Below are positions 34,276-41,946 of a DNA stretch of 64,000 nt, piece after piece. The notes under the pieces are model-generated. The model did not search any database. It had not been told where the DNA came from and was given only the letters and a program-made list of their open reading frames with translations. The translations under genes and the position numbers were made by a program. This DNA is from Jiangella mangrovi (GTDB lineage Bacteria; Actinomycetota; Actinomycetes; Jiangellales; Jiangellaceae). How positions within the stretch are numbered: position 1 is the stretch's first letter; every line of letters begins with the position of its first letter. The stretch lies in NCBI RefSeq assembly GCF_014204975.1, contig NZ_JACHMM010000001.1, positions 2,418,001 to 2,482,000 on the forward strand, in the 5' to 3' direction.

Positions 34276-34319
34276 GGCGGGTGGTCCGGTGGCGCTCTGA
34301 CGCCACCGAACCACCCGCC
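34276..34319. terminator. Bidirectional terminator between convergent genes
   Basis: A 19-bp stem (34276-34294 with 34301-34319) with one mismatch and a 6-nt loop sits between the ends of the M15-like gene and the GNAT gene, which converge. It serves both strands. Confidence 0.85.
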
Positions 34320-34327
34320 GTCGCGCG

Positions 34328-35296
34328 TCAGCCGACGAGGTCGATGCGGGCGCTCTCCTCCACGAACCCAGCCGCCTCGAACGCCCTGCGCATGGGGACG
34401 TTCTCGTCGTCGGTCTCGCCGACGACCTTCTCGGCGCCCTGGTCGGCCTGCCAGCGCGTCATCCAGGCCAGCAGCTCGCGGGCGTAGCCGCGGCCGCGCT
34501 GCTCCGGCACGACGCCCACGTAGCCGGTGAACACCTTGGTGCCGGGGTTGCCGGTGACCAGCCCCACCAGCGCCCCCGAGGCGTCGTAGGCGACCCGCCA
34601 GCCGTCGACGGGGCCGGCGTAGTTCACCATGTCGGCCAGTTCCTCGGCGGCGAGCTCCGCCGCGTCACGGGTGCGCAACGACCGCCGCGTGTGGGCGTCG
34701 AGGCTGCCCTCGAAGGTGCGCCGGTACGCGTCGGCCAGGACGGGGTCGTCCGGACCGGTGACGGGCGCGAACCGCAGGCTCACGCCGTCGTCGCTCAGAG
34801 CCGGCAGACCCGCCGACGGCGTCCAGCGGAACCGGCGCCGCGTCACGAGGATCTCGAAGCCGGCCGCCTTGGCCGCCGCCAGCAGGTCGTCGAGGGCCGG
34901 CGGCCGGTCGTCGCGCCAGCCGGCCGGCGGGAACAGGTTCAGCTCGACCTGATCGAGCCCGGCGGCACGCAGGTCGGCCGCGGCCTGCCGCAGCAGTGCG
35001 GCCATGACCTCGACGCGGTCCGGCTCGGCGCCGAGGTCGAAGAAGTCGAGGATCCACGGGTGGTCGTTGGCGGGAGCGCCCCAGCCGGCCAGGCGGGCGA
35101 CGGTGCGGCCGCCGTCGTCGCCGCGTTCGGCGACCCAGACCCACTCGGGCCGGCGGTTGCGGTTGGCGAAGGCGGTGGTGAGGTGCTCGTCGGTGACGAC
35201 GAGGTCGGAGATGGGGGTGCCCAGCTCGGAGCGGGCGCCGCGGAGCAGGGCGACCGCCTGCTCGGGCGTGGCGGGACGGGTGATGCTGAACTGCAC
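34328..35296 (-). CDS. GNAT family N-acetyltransferase
   Basis: A 322-residue protein with a C-terminal GNAT domain: acetyl-CoA loop VVPEQRGRGYARELLAWMTR, then ETDDENVPMRRAFEAAGF, as in the last beta strands of the fold. The N-terminal half (residues about 1-150) looks like a degenerate second GNAT-like unit. Substrate unknown. The start has GAGGAGAG upstream, partly enclosed in a small inverted repeat (CTCTC/GAGAG, 35299-35311), which might limit ribosome access. Confidence 0.85.
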   Translation of the reverse strand: MQFSITRPATPEQAVALLRGARSELGTPISDLVVTDEHLTTAFANRNRRPEWVWVAERGDDGGRTVARLAGWGAPANDHPWILDFFDLGAEPDRVEVMAALLRQAAADLRAAGLDQVELNLFPPAGWRDDRPPALDDLLAAAKAAGFEILVTRRRFRWTPSAGLPALSDDGVSLRFAPVTGPDDPVLADAYRRTFEGSLDAHTRRSLRTRDAAELAAEELADMVNYAGPVDGWRVAYDASGALVGLVTGNPGTKVFTGYVGVVPEQRGRGYARELLAWMTRWQADQGAEKVVGETDDENVPMRRAFEAAGFVEESARIDLVG

Positions 35297-35442
35297 GGCT
35301 CTCTCCTCGAGAGTCAGCCGCCGTCTCCTCGACGGAGGGCGGCGCGGAAGACCTGGCGGTACATCGCGACCTCCTCTCCCGTCGGGCCGGACCCCTACCG
35401 GCCCGGACGCTGTGCGCGAGCCTACCGGATACCCTTCTACTC

Positions 35443-36513
35443 GTGTCGAGCAGCGAGAGCGCGCCCTCGGGTGCCACCTATGCCAGCGCCGGGGTCGACA
35501 TCGAGGCCGGTGACCGCGCCGTCGAGCTGATGAAGGAGTGGGTCGCCAAGACCCGCCGCCCCGAGGTCGTCGGCGGCCTCGGCGGCTTCGCCGGGCTGTT
35601 CGACGCCAGCGCGCTCAAGGCCTACCGGCGGCCGCTGCTGGCCACCAGCACCGACGGCGTCGGCACCAAGGTCGCGGTGTCGCAGCGCATGGACGTCCAC
35701 GACACCATCGGCTTCGACCTCGTCGGCATGGTGGTCGACGACATCGTGGTGTGCGGGGCCGAGCCGCTGTTCATGACCGACTACATCGCCTGCGGCCGCG
35801 TGGTCCCTGAGCGCACCGCGGCCATCGTCAAGGGCATCGCCCAGGCCTGCGTGGCGGCCGGCTGCGCCCTCAGCGGCGGCGAGACCGCCGAGCACCCGGG
35901 CCTGCTGGGTCCCGACGAGTACGACGTCGCCGGTGCCGTCACGGGCGTCGTCGAGGCCGACGCGCTGCTCGGCGCCGAGCGGGTGCGCGCGGGCGACGCC
36001 GTCGTGGCCATGGCGTCGTCGGGGCTGCACTCCAACGGCTACTCGCTGGTGCGCCACGTCCTCCTCGAGCGGGCCGGCTGGGCGCTGGACCGCGACGTGC
36101 CGGAGTTCGGCCGCACGCTGGGCGAGGAGCTGCTCGAGCCGACCCGCATCTACGCCCGCGACTGCCTGGCCCTGGCGGCCGCCGTCGAGGTGCACGCCAT
36201 GTCGCACGTCACCGGCGGGGGGCTTGCCGCCAACCTGGCGCGGGTGCTGCCGCCCACGGTCACGGCGCGGCTGGACCGTTCCACCTGGGCGCCGCAGCCG
36301 GTGTTCGGGATGGTCGGCGAGGTGGGCGGCGTGGCCGAGCCAGAGCTGGAGAAGACCCTCAACATGGGCGTCGGCATGGTGGCCGTGGTGGCCCGGGACG
36401 CGGCGGACGAGGCCGTGCGCGTGCTGACCGAGCGGGGAGTGCCGGCCTGGATCGCCGGCGAGGTGCAGGAAGGCGACGGGTCGGCGACCCTGCACGGTGC
36501 CTATCGCGGCTGA
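35443..36513 (+). CDS. purM: Phosphoribosylformylglycinamidine cyclo-ligase
   Basis: A 356-residue AIR synthetase converting FGAM to AIR with ATP, the step after PurL. Typical segments are present: YASAGVDIEAGDRAVELMK, LLATSTDGVGTKVAVSQ, DLVGMVVDDIVVCGAEPLF and HVTGGGLAANLARVLP. GTG 35443 is 7 nt after TACCCT, suggesting a leaderless mRNA as for purF. A hairpin follows the stop. Length is normal for the family. Confidence 0.97.
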   Translation: MSSSESAPSGATYASAGVDIEAGDRAVELMKEWVAKTRRPEVVGGLGGFAGLFDASALKAYRRPLLATSTDGVGTKVAVSQRMDVHDTIGFDLVGMVVDDIVVCGAEPLFMTDYIACGRVVPERTAAIVKGIAQACVAAGCALSGGETAEHPGLLGPDEYDVAGAVTGVVEADALLGAERVRAGDAVVAMASSGLHSNGYSLVRHVLLERAGWALDRDVPEFGRTLGEELLEPTRIYARDCLALAAAVEVHAMSHVTGGGLAANLARVLPPTVTARLDRSTWAPQPVFGMVGEVGGVAEPELEKTLNMGVGMVAVVARDAADEAVRVLTERGVPAWIAGEVQEGDGSATLHGAYRG

Positions 36514-36534
36514 GGGTGTGCCCGTGATCGGCTC

Positions 36535-36578
36535 GGGCGGACTGTTGGCCCCGGACACCCGAAGCCAACAGACCGTCC
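36535..36578. terminator. Long hairpin after purM
   Basis: GGGCGG-A-CTGTTGGC (36535-36549) pairs with GCCAACAG-A-CCGTCC (36564-36578 region), giving a stem of 14 pairs with one A/A mismatch and one G/T wobble around a 14-nt loop. Lies between the convergent purM and DUF3073 genes. Its GGCCCCGGAC segment also occurs in the large hairpin at 20893-21025. Confidence 0.75.
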
Positions 36579-36607
36579 AGACGATGCTCTGAAGCTATCG
36601 GACCGGG

Positions 36608-36829
36608 TCAACCCGCGTGACGACGGGATTCGTCGTCGTCATCGTCGGCGAGGTAGCGGGAGTACTCGTCGTACTCCTCGTTGCTCTCCTCGTCGAGGTC
36701 CGTGTCACTGCCGCCATTGCCGTCGGTGCCCAACTCACGCTGCAAAGCGCCGAAGTCGGTGTCCAGCTGCTGGTACTTCAACCGACGGGCGACCTTTGTT
36801 TGCTTGGCCTTGGCCCGGCCGCGCCCCAT
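36608..36829 (-). CDS. DUF3073 family protein
   Basis: A 73-residue protein starting MGRGRAKAKQTKVARRLKY, the invariant basic N-terminus of DUF3073, followed by an acidic C-terminus (DEESNEEYDEYSRYLADDDD). The strong charge split suggests nucleic acid or ribosome contact, but no function is established. ATG 36829 is preferred over an upstream in-frame start because the family begins here. Conserved next to purM and vdh in actinomycetes. Confidence 0.92.
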   Translation of the reverse strand: MGRGRAKAKQTKVARRLKYQQLDTDFGALQRELGTDGNGGSDTDLDEESNEEYDEYSRYLADDDDDESRRHAG

Positions 36830-36919
36830 AGGGTCGACCCCCTCGCACAAACCGGGGCGACCAGTTCACTGGACGCCCTCGTTTCCGTTCGAATGACATC
36901 TACTCGTAGGGATAACGGT

Positions 36920-36968
36920 ACAGGGTCCGAGGCTGTTCCGCCTCATCCGGTACCAACTCGGACCCTGT
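36920..36968 (-). terminator. Hairpin after the valine dehydrogenase gene
   Basis: ACAGGGTCCGAG (36920-36931) and CTCGGACCCTGT (36957-36968) are perfect 12-bp inverted repeats around a 25-nt loop. They begin 7 bases past the vdh stop codon, so a terminator is the simplest reading; the wide loop is unusual. Confidence 0.7.
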
Positions 36969-36974
36969 GGCGCG

Positions 36975-38069
36975 TCATCGTCCCAGGTAGACGTCTCGCA
37001 ATCGGCTGACCGCGGCGATGCGGCGCTCGGCGAGGCGGTCGGCCGCGACCGCCGGGGGGACGCCGTCGTCGGCGGCCAGCTGGAAGATCGCACGCGTCGT
37101 GTCGTAGATCTTCGTGGCCTTCGCCCTGGCCCGCTCGAAGGAGAATCCGTGCAGCTCGTCGGCCACCTGGATGACGCCGCCGGAGTTCACGACGTAATCC
37201 GGGGCGTACAGGACGCCGGCGTCGTCGAGGCTCTTCTCGATGCCGGCGTGGGCGAGCTGGTTGTTCGCCCCGCCGCAGACGGCGGAGACCCGGCCCTCGG
37301 TGAGCAGTGTGACGGTGTCGTCGTCGAGCGCCCCGCCGAGCGCGCACGGCGCGTACACGTCGATGCCCGCACGGAGCAGCTCGGTGGCGTCGCCGACGAC
37401 GTCGACCTGCGGGTGCGCGGTACGCAGCTGCTCGACCGCGTGCTCGGACACGTCGGTGACGACGACCGAGGCGCCTTCGTCGAGCAGCAGGCCGGTGAGC
37501 TTCGAGCCGACCTTGCCGACGCCCGCGATGCCGACCCGCCGGCCCGACAGGCTGGTGCCGCCCCAGACCCGCTCGGCGACGGCGCGCATGCCCTGGAAGA
37601 CGCCGAAGGCCGTGAGCACGCTGGAGTCGCCGGCGCCGCCCTCGGCCGGGGAGCGGCCGGTGACCCAGCGGCTCTCGCGGGCCACGACATCCATGTCGGC
37701 GACGTAGGTGCCGACGTCGCAGGCGGTGATGTAGCGGCCGCCGAGCGAGGCGACGAACCGGCCGTAGGCGCGCAGCAGCGTCTCGGTCTTGTCGAGGTCG
37801 GGGTCGCCGATGATGACGGCCTTGCCGCCACCGTGGTCGAGCCCGGCGAGGGCGTTCTTGTAGGTCATGCCGCGGGACAGATGGAGCACGTCCTCGAGCG
37901 CGGCGTCCTCGGACTCATAGGGGTAGAAACGCGTTCCGCCGAGGCCGGGTCCCAGCGCGGTGGAGTGCAGAGCGATGATGGCTTTCAGGCCGCTGCCGGC
38001 ATCGTGGCAGAAGACGACCTGCTCGTGTCCGGTGTGACGACCGAACACCAGGGGCGACGCCTTGGTCAT
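36975..38069 (-). CDS. vdh: Valine/leucine dehydrogenase (Glu/Leu/Phe/Val family)
   Basis: A 364-residue NAD-dependent amino acid dehydrogenase that deaminates branched-chain amino acids, feeding precursors for branched fatty acids and polyketides. The catalytic lysine motif is in [20 protein letters not shown]; the nucleotide loop is [30 protein letters not shown] and NNQLAHAG are conserved. ATG 38069 has AAAGGG 8 nt upstream. It holds the position between DUF3073 and bldC seen for valine dehydrogenase in Streptomyces; preference for valine over leucine cannot be read from sequence. Confidence 0.92.
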   Translation of the reverse strand: MTKASPLVFGRHTGHEQVVFCHDAGSGLKAIIALHSTALGPGLGGTRFYPYESEDAALEDVLHLSRGMTYKNALAGLDHGGGKAVIIGDPDLDKTETLLRAYGRFVASLGGRYITACDVGTYVADMDVVARESRWVTGRSPAEGGAGDSSVLTAFGVFQGMRAVAERVWGGTSLSGRRVGIAGVGKVGSKLTGLLLDEGASVVVTDVSEHAVEQLRTAHPQVDVVGDATELLRAGIDVYAPCALGGALDDDTVTLLTEGRVSAVCGGANNQLAHAGIEKSLDDAGVLYAPDYVVNSGGVIQVADELHGFSFERARAKATKIYDTTRAIFQLAADDGVPPAVAADRLAERRIAAVSRLRDVYLGR

Positions 38070-38324
38070 GGTGGTGACCCTTTCACGTCAGGGCCCGCGG
38101 GGTGTGCGGGCCTGGGTGTCACGCTCACTCTAGGAGGGATCGGGCAAGAGCGGCGACGAGTGGGGGCCGAAGGCTCCCTCGAGTCGTCGGTGCAAGCTGC
38201 AGGACTGGGTGGCTGTACACGGGCTTGCCCGATCCGACATTTCATGTTCAGCCGGACGGGGTACGCGGCATGTGCGGGCCGCTCGACACGGGCGACTCGA
38301 CGCGGGGGACCGGGAGGTAACACG

Positions 38325-39962
38325 GTGAGGCGCTGGCACGGCAATCCCTGGGCGATCCTGCTCACTCTGTGTCTCGGATTCTTCATGACGCTGCTCGACG
38401 TCACGATCGTCAACATCGCGATCCCGAGCATGATGGAGGACCTCGGCGCGTCGCTCGACGAGATCCTGTGGGTCATCAACGCCTACGTGATCATGCTGGC
38501 GGTGCTGGTCATCACGGCCGGGCGGCTGGGCGACCTGCGCGGACAGCGGTCGATGTTCATCATCGGCGTCGCGGTGTTCACGGCGGCGTCGCTGGCCTGC
38601 GGGCTGGCGCAGGGGCCGGCCATGCTGATCGCGTTCCGGGTGGTGCAGGGCATCGGCGCGGCGATCCTCATGCCGCAGACGTCGGCGCTGCTGATCACCA
38701 CGTTCCCGCCGGAGAAACGCGGGACGGCCTTCGGCATCTGGGGCGCGGTGGCCGGCGTGGCGACGGTGGCCGGGCCGACGCTGGGCGGGCTGCTGGTGAC
38801 GGTGTTCGACTGGCGGTGGATCTTCTTCGTCAACATTCCCGTGGGCATCGTCGTCCTGGCCATGGCGTGGACGATCATCCCGGAGTCGCCGCGGCGCGAG
38901 CGGCACGCCCTGGACCTGCCGGGCGTCGCACTGGCCAGCGTGGCGCTGGTGTGCCTGACCTTCGGCCTGGTCGAGGGCGAGCGGTTCGGCTGGGGGCAGG
39001 TGTGGGAGTTCGTGTCGATCCCGGCGCTGCTGATCGCCGGCGGCGTCCTGCTGGCGGTCTTCCTGGCGCTGCAGGCCAGGCGCCAGGACCGCGAGCCGCT
39101 GATCCCGTTCGGCCTGTTCGACGACCGCAACTACGCGGTGATGAACGGCGTGGCGGCGCTGGTCTCCGTGGCCATGGTCAGCACGTTCCTGCCGATCACC
39201 ATCTACCTGCAGTCGGTGCTCGGGCACACCGCGCTGGCGGCCGGCCTGACGCTGGCGCCGATGTCCGTGGTGTCCATGGTCGTGGCCCCGCTGGCGGGCC
39301 GGTACACCGACCGCGTGGGCGGCAAGTACATACTGATGGCCGGGCTGCTGCTCTACGGCGCCGGCATCCTGACCTTCGCCCTGGTGGCGACGGACGACTC
39401 GCAGTGGTGGCACTTCCTGCCGTCGCTGCTGGTCGCGGGGCTCGGCCTGGGGGCGGTCTTCGCTCCGATGAACGCAGTGGCGATGCGCGACATACCGGGG
39501 CGGGTGGCCGGTGCGGCTTCCGGGGTGCTGAACACCACCCGGCAACTGGGCCAGGTGATCGGCAGTGCGGCGGTCGGCGCGGTCCTCCAGGGCCTCTTGG
39601 TCGGCCGGTTGTATTCGGAGGCGGTTGCGGCGGCAACCTCATTACCGGAGGAGACCCGGCAACCGTTCATCGACGGTTTCGCCGGGGCCGCACAAGGGGG
39701 ACTGCAGGTCAGCGCCGCGCAAGACGGAATTGACATCCCTGTGCCACCCGGAGTTTCTGAGGAAGTCGTAAGAAAGATCGCCGAAATGGCACACGATGTG
39801 TTCATACAGGGCTATGTTGATGCAATGAAGCCGACGCTGATCGTTCCGGTCGCCGCCGTGGCATGTGGGGCGCTCCTGTGTCTTGCAGTCAAGCGGGGGC
39901 GAACGGGCCGAGAAGAGGAGGCTCAGGATGCCGGCGCTCGGACGATCTCCGATGCCGGCTGA
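38325..39962 (+). CDS. MFS transporter, DHA2 (EmrB/QacA) family
   Basis: A 545-residue membrane protein with 14 predicted helices. Family motifs: LDVTIVNIAIPSM (motif D1), GRLGDLRGQRSMF (motif A), RVVQGIGAAILMPQTSALL (motif B) and AGPTLGGLL (motif C, antiporter). It would expel drugs or metabolites by proton exchange. GTG 38325 has GGGAGG 7 nt upstream. A soluble stretch of about 60 residues precedes the last helix. Divergent from vdh. The 3' part (after about 39600) has lower third-position GC than the rest. Confidence 0.92.
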   Translation: MRRWHGNPWAILLTLCLGFFMTLLDVTIVNIAIPSMMEDLGASLDEILWVINAYVIMLAVLVITAGRLGDLRGQRSMFIIGVAVFTAASLACGLAQGPAMLIAFRVVQGIGAAILMPQTSALLITTFPPEKRGTAFGIWGAVAGVATVAGPTLGGLLVTVFDWRWIFFVNIPVGIVVLAMAWTIIPESPRRERHALDLPGVALASVALVCLTFGLVEGERFGWGQVWEFVSIPALLIAGGVLLAVFLALQARRQDREPLIPFGLFDDRNYAVMNGVAALVSVAMVSTFLPITIYLQSVLGHTALAAGLTLAPMSVVSMVVAPLAGRYTDRVGGKYILMAGLLLYGAGILTFALVATDDSQWWHFLPSLLVAGLGLGAVFAPMNAVAMRDIPGRVAGAASGVLNTTRQLGQVIGSAAVGAVLQGLLVGRLYSEAVAAATSLPEETRQPFIDGFAGAAQGGLQVSAAQDGIDIPVPPGVSEEVVRKIAEMAHDVFIQGYVDAMKPTLIVPVAAVACGALLCLAVKRGRTGREEEAQDAGARTISDAG

Positions 39963-39995
39963 GCCCGACCTGGCACGACTTGGGTCGGTTCGCGG

Positions 39996-40013
39996 CTTAC
40001 GTGGACCTTACGT
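39996..40013 (+). promoter_or_regulatory. Direct repeat upstream of bldC
   Basis: CTTACGT occurs at 39996-40002 and 40007-40013, exactly 11 bp apart, about one helical turn, followed by TAGGCT. A head-to-tail repeat is the sort of site BldC-type proteins use, though the published consensus differs. It lies 142 bp before the bldC ATG, in a 190-base gap with no gene. Confidence 0.4.
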
Positions 40014-40154
40014 AGGCTAGAGACACCCTGGGTGGACATCATCCGAATGGATGGCATCGGTCGAGCCGTACGGGCGGTGTCCTTCAGGGGCGTGACAAGG
40101 TGGAATATCCGGTGTGGCGGGAAACCTCCCGCTATGGGATCTAAGGAGGTGACG

Positions 40155-40376
40155 ATGGCGACCAGGACACAAGACGCCGAGCCCCTCCTCACTCCTGCCG
40201 AGGTGGCGGCCATGTTCCGGGTGGATCCGAAGACGGTGACCCGGTGGGCCAAGGCCGGCAAGCTCACGTCGATCCGGACGCTCGGTGGCCACCGGCGGTA
40301 CCGCGAGTCCGAGGTGCGTGCGCTGCTCAACGGGCAAGGGTCCGCAGTGGAGCGCGTCGAGGTCGGCGAGCTCTAA
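40155..40376 (+). CDS. bldC: Developmental regulator BldC
   Basis: A 73-residue MerR-like winged-helix protein: LLTPAEVAAMFRVDPKTVTR then WAKAGKLTSIRTLGGHRRYR, nearly identical to Streptomyces BldC over the DNA-binding part. BldC holds back sporulation genes during vegetative growth and binds DNA as head-to-tail oligomers. ATG 40155 has AGGAGG 5 nt upstream; the short C-terminal tail differs from Streptomyces. A small hairpin (GCGGGA/TCCCGC, 40117-40132) lies in the leader. Its presence indicates a developmentally complex actinomycete. Confidence 0.97.
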   Translation: MATRTQDAEPLLTPAEVAAMFRVDPKTVTRWAKAGKLTSIRTLGGHRRYRESEVRALLNGQGSAVERVEVGEL

Positions 40377-40506
40377 GGGGTGAGAATCGTCCCAGCATAC
40401 GCTCGACCTTGCCGAGCGGGGGCGGTACACGGGGAAGTCAAGGCTGGGCCCGTAGGCGGCGGGCCAGGCCTGCGGCGGGGGCTGCGCGGAAACGCGTAAC
40501 TAGAAG

Positions 40507-40536
40507 TCGTGTGACCTGTGGGGCAGGATCACACGA
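40507..40536 (+). terminator. Hairpin downstream of bldC
   Basis: TCGTGTGACCTG pairs with CAGG-A-TCACACGA: 12 pairs with a single bulged A and a 5-nt loop (TGGGG). It lies 131 bases after the bldC stop. Confidence 0.6.
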
Positions 40537-40619
40537 GGTCGGCGTCGCGAGTGCGATGCGGTCCGCTCCGGGTGGGAGTCAGGGCTGCTTCAGTCGCACC
40601 GCACCAGCCGCCAGGCGTC

Positions 40620-40653
40620 GACACGGGCGGTAAGCAGGTAGGCCGCCCGTGTC
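40620..40653 (+). terminator. Hairpin followed by a T-rich tract
   Basis: GACACGGGCGG (40620-40630) and CCGCCCGTGTC (40643-40653) are perfect 11-bp arms with a 12-nt loop. A T-rich run (CATTTTCTTTTC) begins about 18 bases later, unusual here and suggestive of plus-strand termination. Confidence 0.62.
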
Positions 40654-40804
40654 CGCTACTTTCAACGATCATTTTCTTTTCTCGCACATCCTCTTTCTCA
40701 TCGGCCATTCGGCCTGACGATGTGCGTCCTTCAATGCTCAATCATTGTCCGGCATTCGAGATCGGGCTTTGTGGCGGCGTGAATTCCGCTCGGTTCGGCG
40801 GGAC

Positions 40805-41869
40805 TCAGGCGGCCGGGCGATCCGGCAGTGGCCGGCGCCGGCGGGCCGGGTCCGAGAGCGACACCGGCGTCCACGCACCGTCGGGGTGATAGGCGTTGCT
40901 GCCCGGCGGCACGATGGCGTCGATACGGTCCAGCGTCGCGTCGTCCAGCGTGAGCTCGGCGCCGTCGAGCAACGACTCCAGCTGCTCCATGGTGCGCGGT
41001 CCGATGATCGTCGACGTGACGGCCGGGTGCGCGAGGGTGAACGCGATGGCGAGCTGCGGAAGACTGCAGCCGACGCCGTCGGCGACCTCGACCAGGTGCT
41101 CGACGATGTCGAACTTGGCCGCGTTCTGCGGCAGGGCGGGGTCGAACCGGCCAGGCGTGAGCTTGGCCCGTCCGGCGGTGAGATCGACGGGCTCGCCCCT
41201 GCGGTTCCTGCCGGACAGGAAGCCGGAGGCGAGCGGGCTCCAGGTCAGGACGCCCATGCCGTAGCGGTGGCAGGTCGGCAGCAGCGACCTCTCGATCTCG
41301 CGGGCCAGCAGCGAGTACGGCGGCTGCTCGGTGCGGAATCGCAGCAGACCCCGTCGTTCGGCGACCTGATGCGCCTCGACGATCTCCTCGGCCGGGAACG
41401 TGGAGCAGCCGAACGCGCGGATCTTGCCCTGGTGGACGAGGTCGCTCAGCGCGGACAGCGTCTCCTCGACATCGGTGGTGTGGTCGGGCCGGTGCACCTG
41501 GTAGAGGTCGATCCAGTCCGTCTGCAGCCGGCGCAGGCTGTCCTCGACCGCGGTCATGATCCAGCGCCGCGAGTTGCCGCTGCGGTTGGGCCCGTCGCTC
41601 CTGGGCCCGTCACCTACAGGAAAGTGCACCTTGGTCGCCAGGACGACGTCGTCGCGCCGCCCCTGCAGCGCCTTGCCGACGATCACCTCCGACTCGCCGC
41701 CGGAGTACATGTCCGCGGTGTCGACGAGGTTGATGCCGCGGTCGAGCGCGGCGTGGATGATGCGGGCACCGTCCTCGTGATCGGGGTTGCCGATCGCGCC
41801 GAACATCATGGTGCCGAGGGCGTAGGGGCTGACGTGGATGCCGGTGCCGCCGAGTGGTCGATAGCGCAT
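40805..41869 (-). CDS. Aldo/keto reductase
   Basis: A 354-residue NADPH-dependent TIM-barrel oxidoreductase. Catalytic tetrad regions: LVDTADMYSGGESE (Asp, Tyr), VVLATKVHFP (Lys) and LYQVHRPD (His); cofactor-binding STIIGPRTMEQLESLL near the end. It fits the AKR family acting on sugar or steroid-like carbonyls; substrate unknown. ATG 41869 has no ribosome site and lies 7 nt after TAGCGT, a leaderless layout; the long upstream extension is arginine-rich read-through. A 16-bp palindrome lies just upstream, shared with the divergent hydrolase gene. Confidence 0.9.
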   Translation of the reverse strand: MRYRPLGGTGIHVSPYALGTMMFGAIGNPDHEDGARIIHAALDRGINLVDTADMYSGGESEVIVGKALQGRRDDVVLATKVHFPVGDGPRSDGPNRSGNSRRWIMTAVEDSLRRLQTDWIDLYQVHRPDHTTDVEETLSALSDLVHQGKIRAFGCSTFPAEEIVEAHQVAERRGLLRFRTEQPPYSLLAREIERSLLPTCHRYGMGVLTWSPLASGFLSGRNRRGEPVDLTAGRAKLTPGRFDPALPQNAAKFDIVEHLVEVADGVGCSLPQLAIAFTLAHPAVTSTIIGPRTMEQLESLLDGAELTLDDATLDRIDAIVPPGSNAYHPDGAWTPVSLSDPARRRRPLPDRPAA

Positions 41870-41886
41870 GGGAGCGACGCTACGTT

Positions 41887-41902
41887 TTCGAGCGCGCTCG
41901 AA
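41887..41902. promoter_or_regulatory. Perfect 16-bp palindrome in a divergent promoter
   Basis: TTCGAGCGCGCTCGAA is perfectly symmetric and sits 5 bp upstream of the -10 of the aldo-keto reductase (TAGCGT, minus strand, 41882-41877) and 44 bp before the hydrolase ATG. It is a strong candidate operator controlling both genes. No regulator gene adjoins. Confidence 0.7.
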
Positions 41903-41946
41903 GTCAAGGCGCGTTTGGGGTGCTGTCTGCCGGCTACGTAGGGGCC

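Larger units (their letters stand above)
40377..40804. other. 428-bp gap after bldC, partly AT-rich, with two hairpins
   Basis: The gap separates bldC from the convergent aldo-keto reductase. Its right half (about 40655-40760) is markedly AT-richer than the window, with runs such as TCATTTTCTTTTC. Two strong hairpins lie inside. I see no convincing gene: a minus-strand frame of 70 codons (40529-40741) has a TTG start and no family resemblance. A long 3' untranslated region or a small RNA is possible. Confidence 0.5.

Noticed and set aside
37149-38324. A long N-terminal extension of the DHA2 transporter frame
   Set aside because: It overlaps valine dehydrogenase antisense. The GTG at 38325 has a proper ribosome site and begins at the first membrane helix of the family.
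40529-40741. A possible 70-residue minus-strand gene in the gap after bldC
   Set aside because: TTG start, no ribosome site, composition switching midway, and overlap with two hairpins; no family resemblance.
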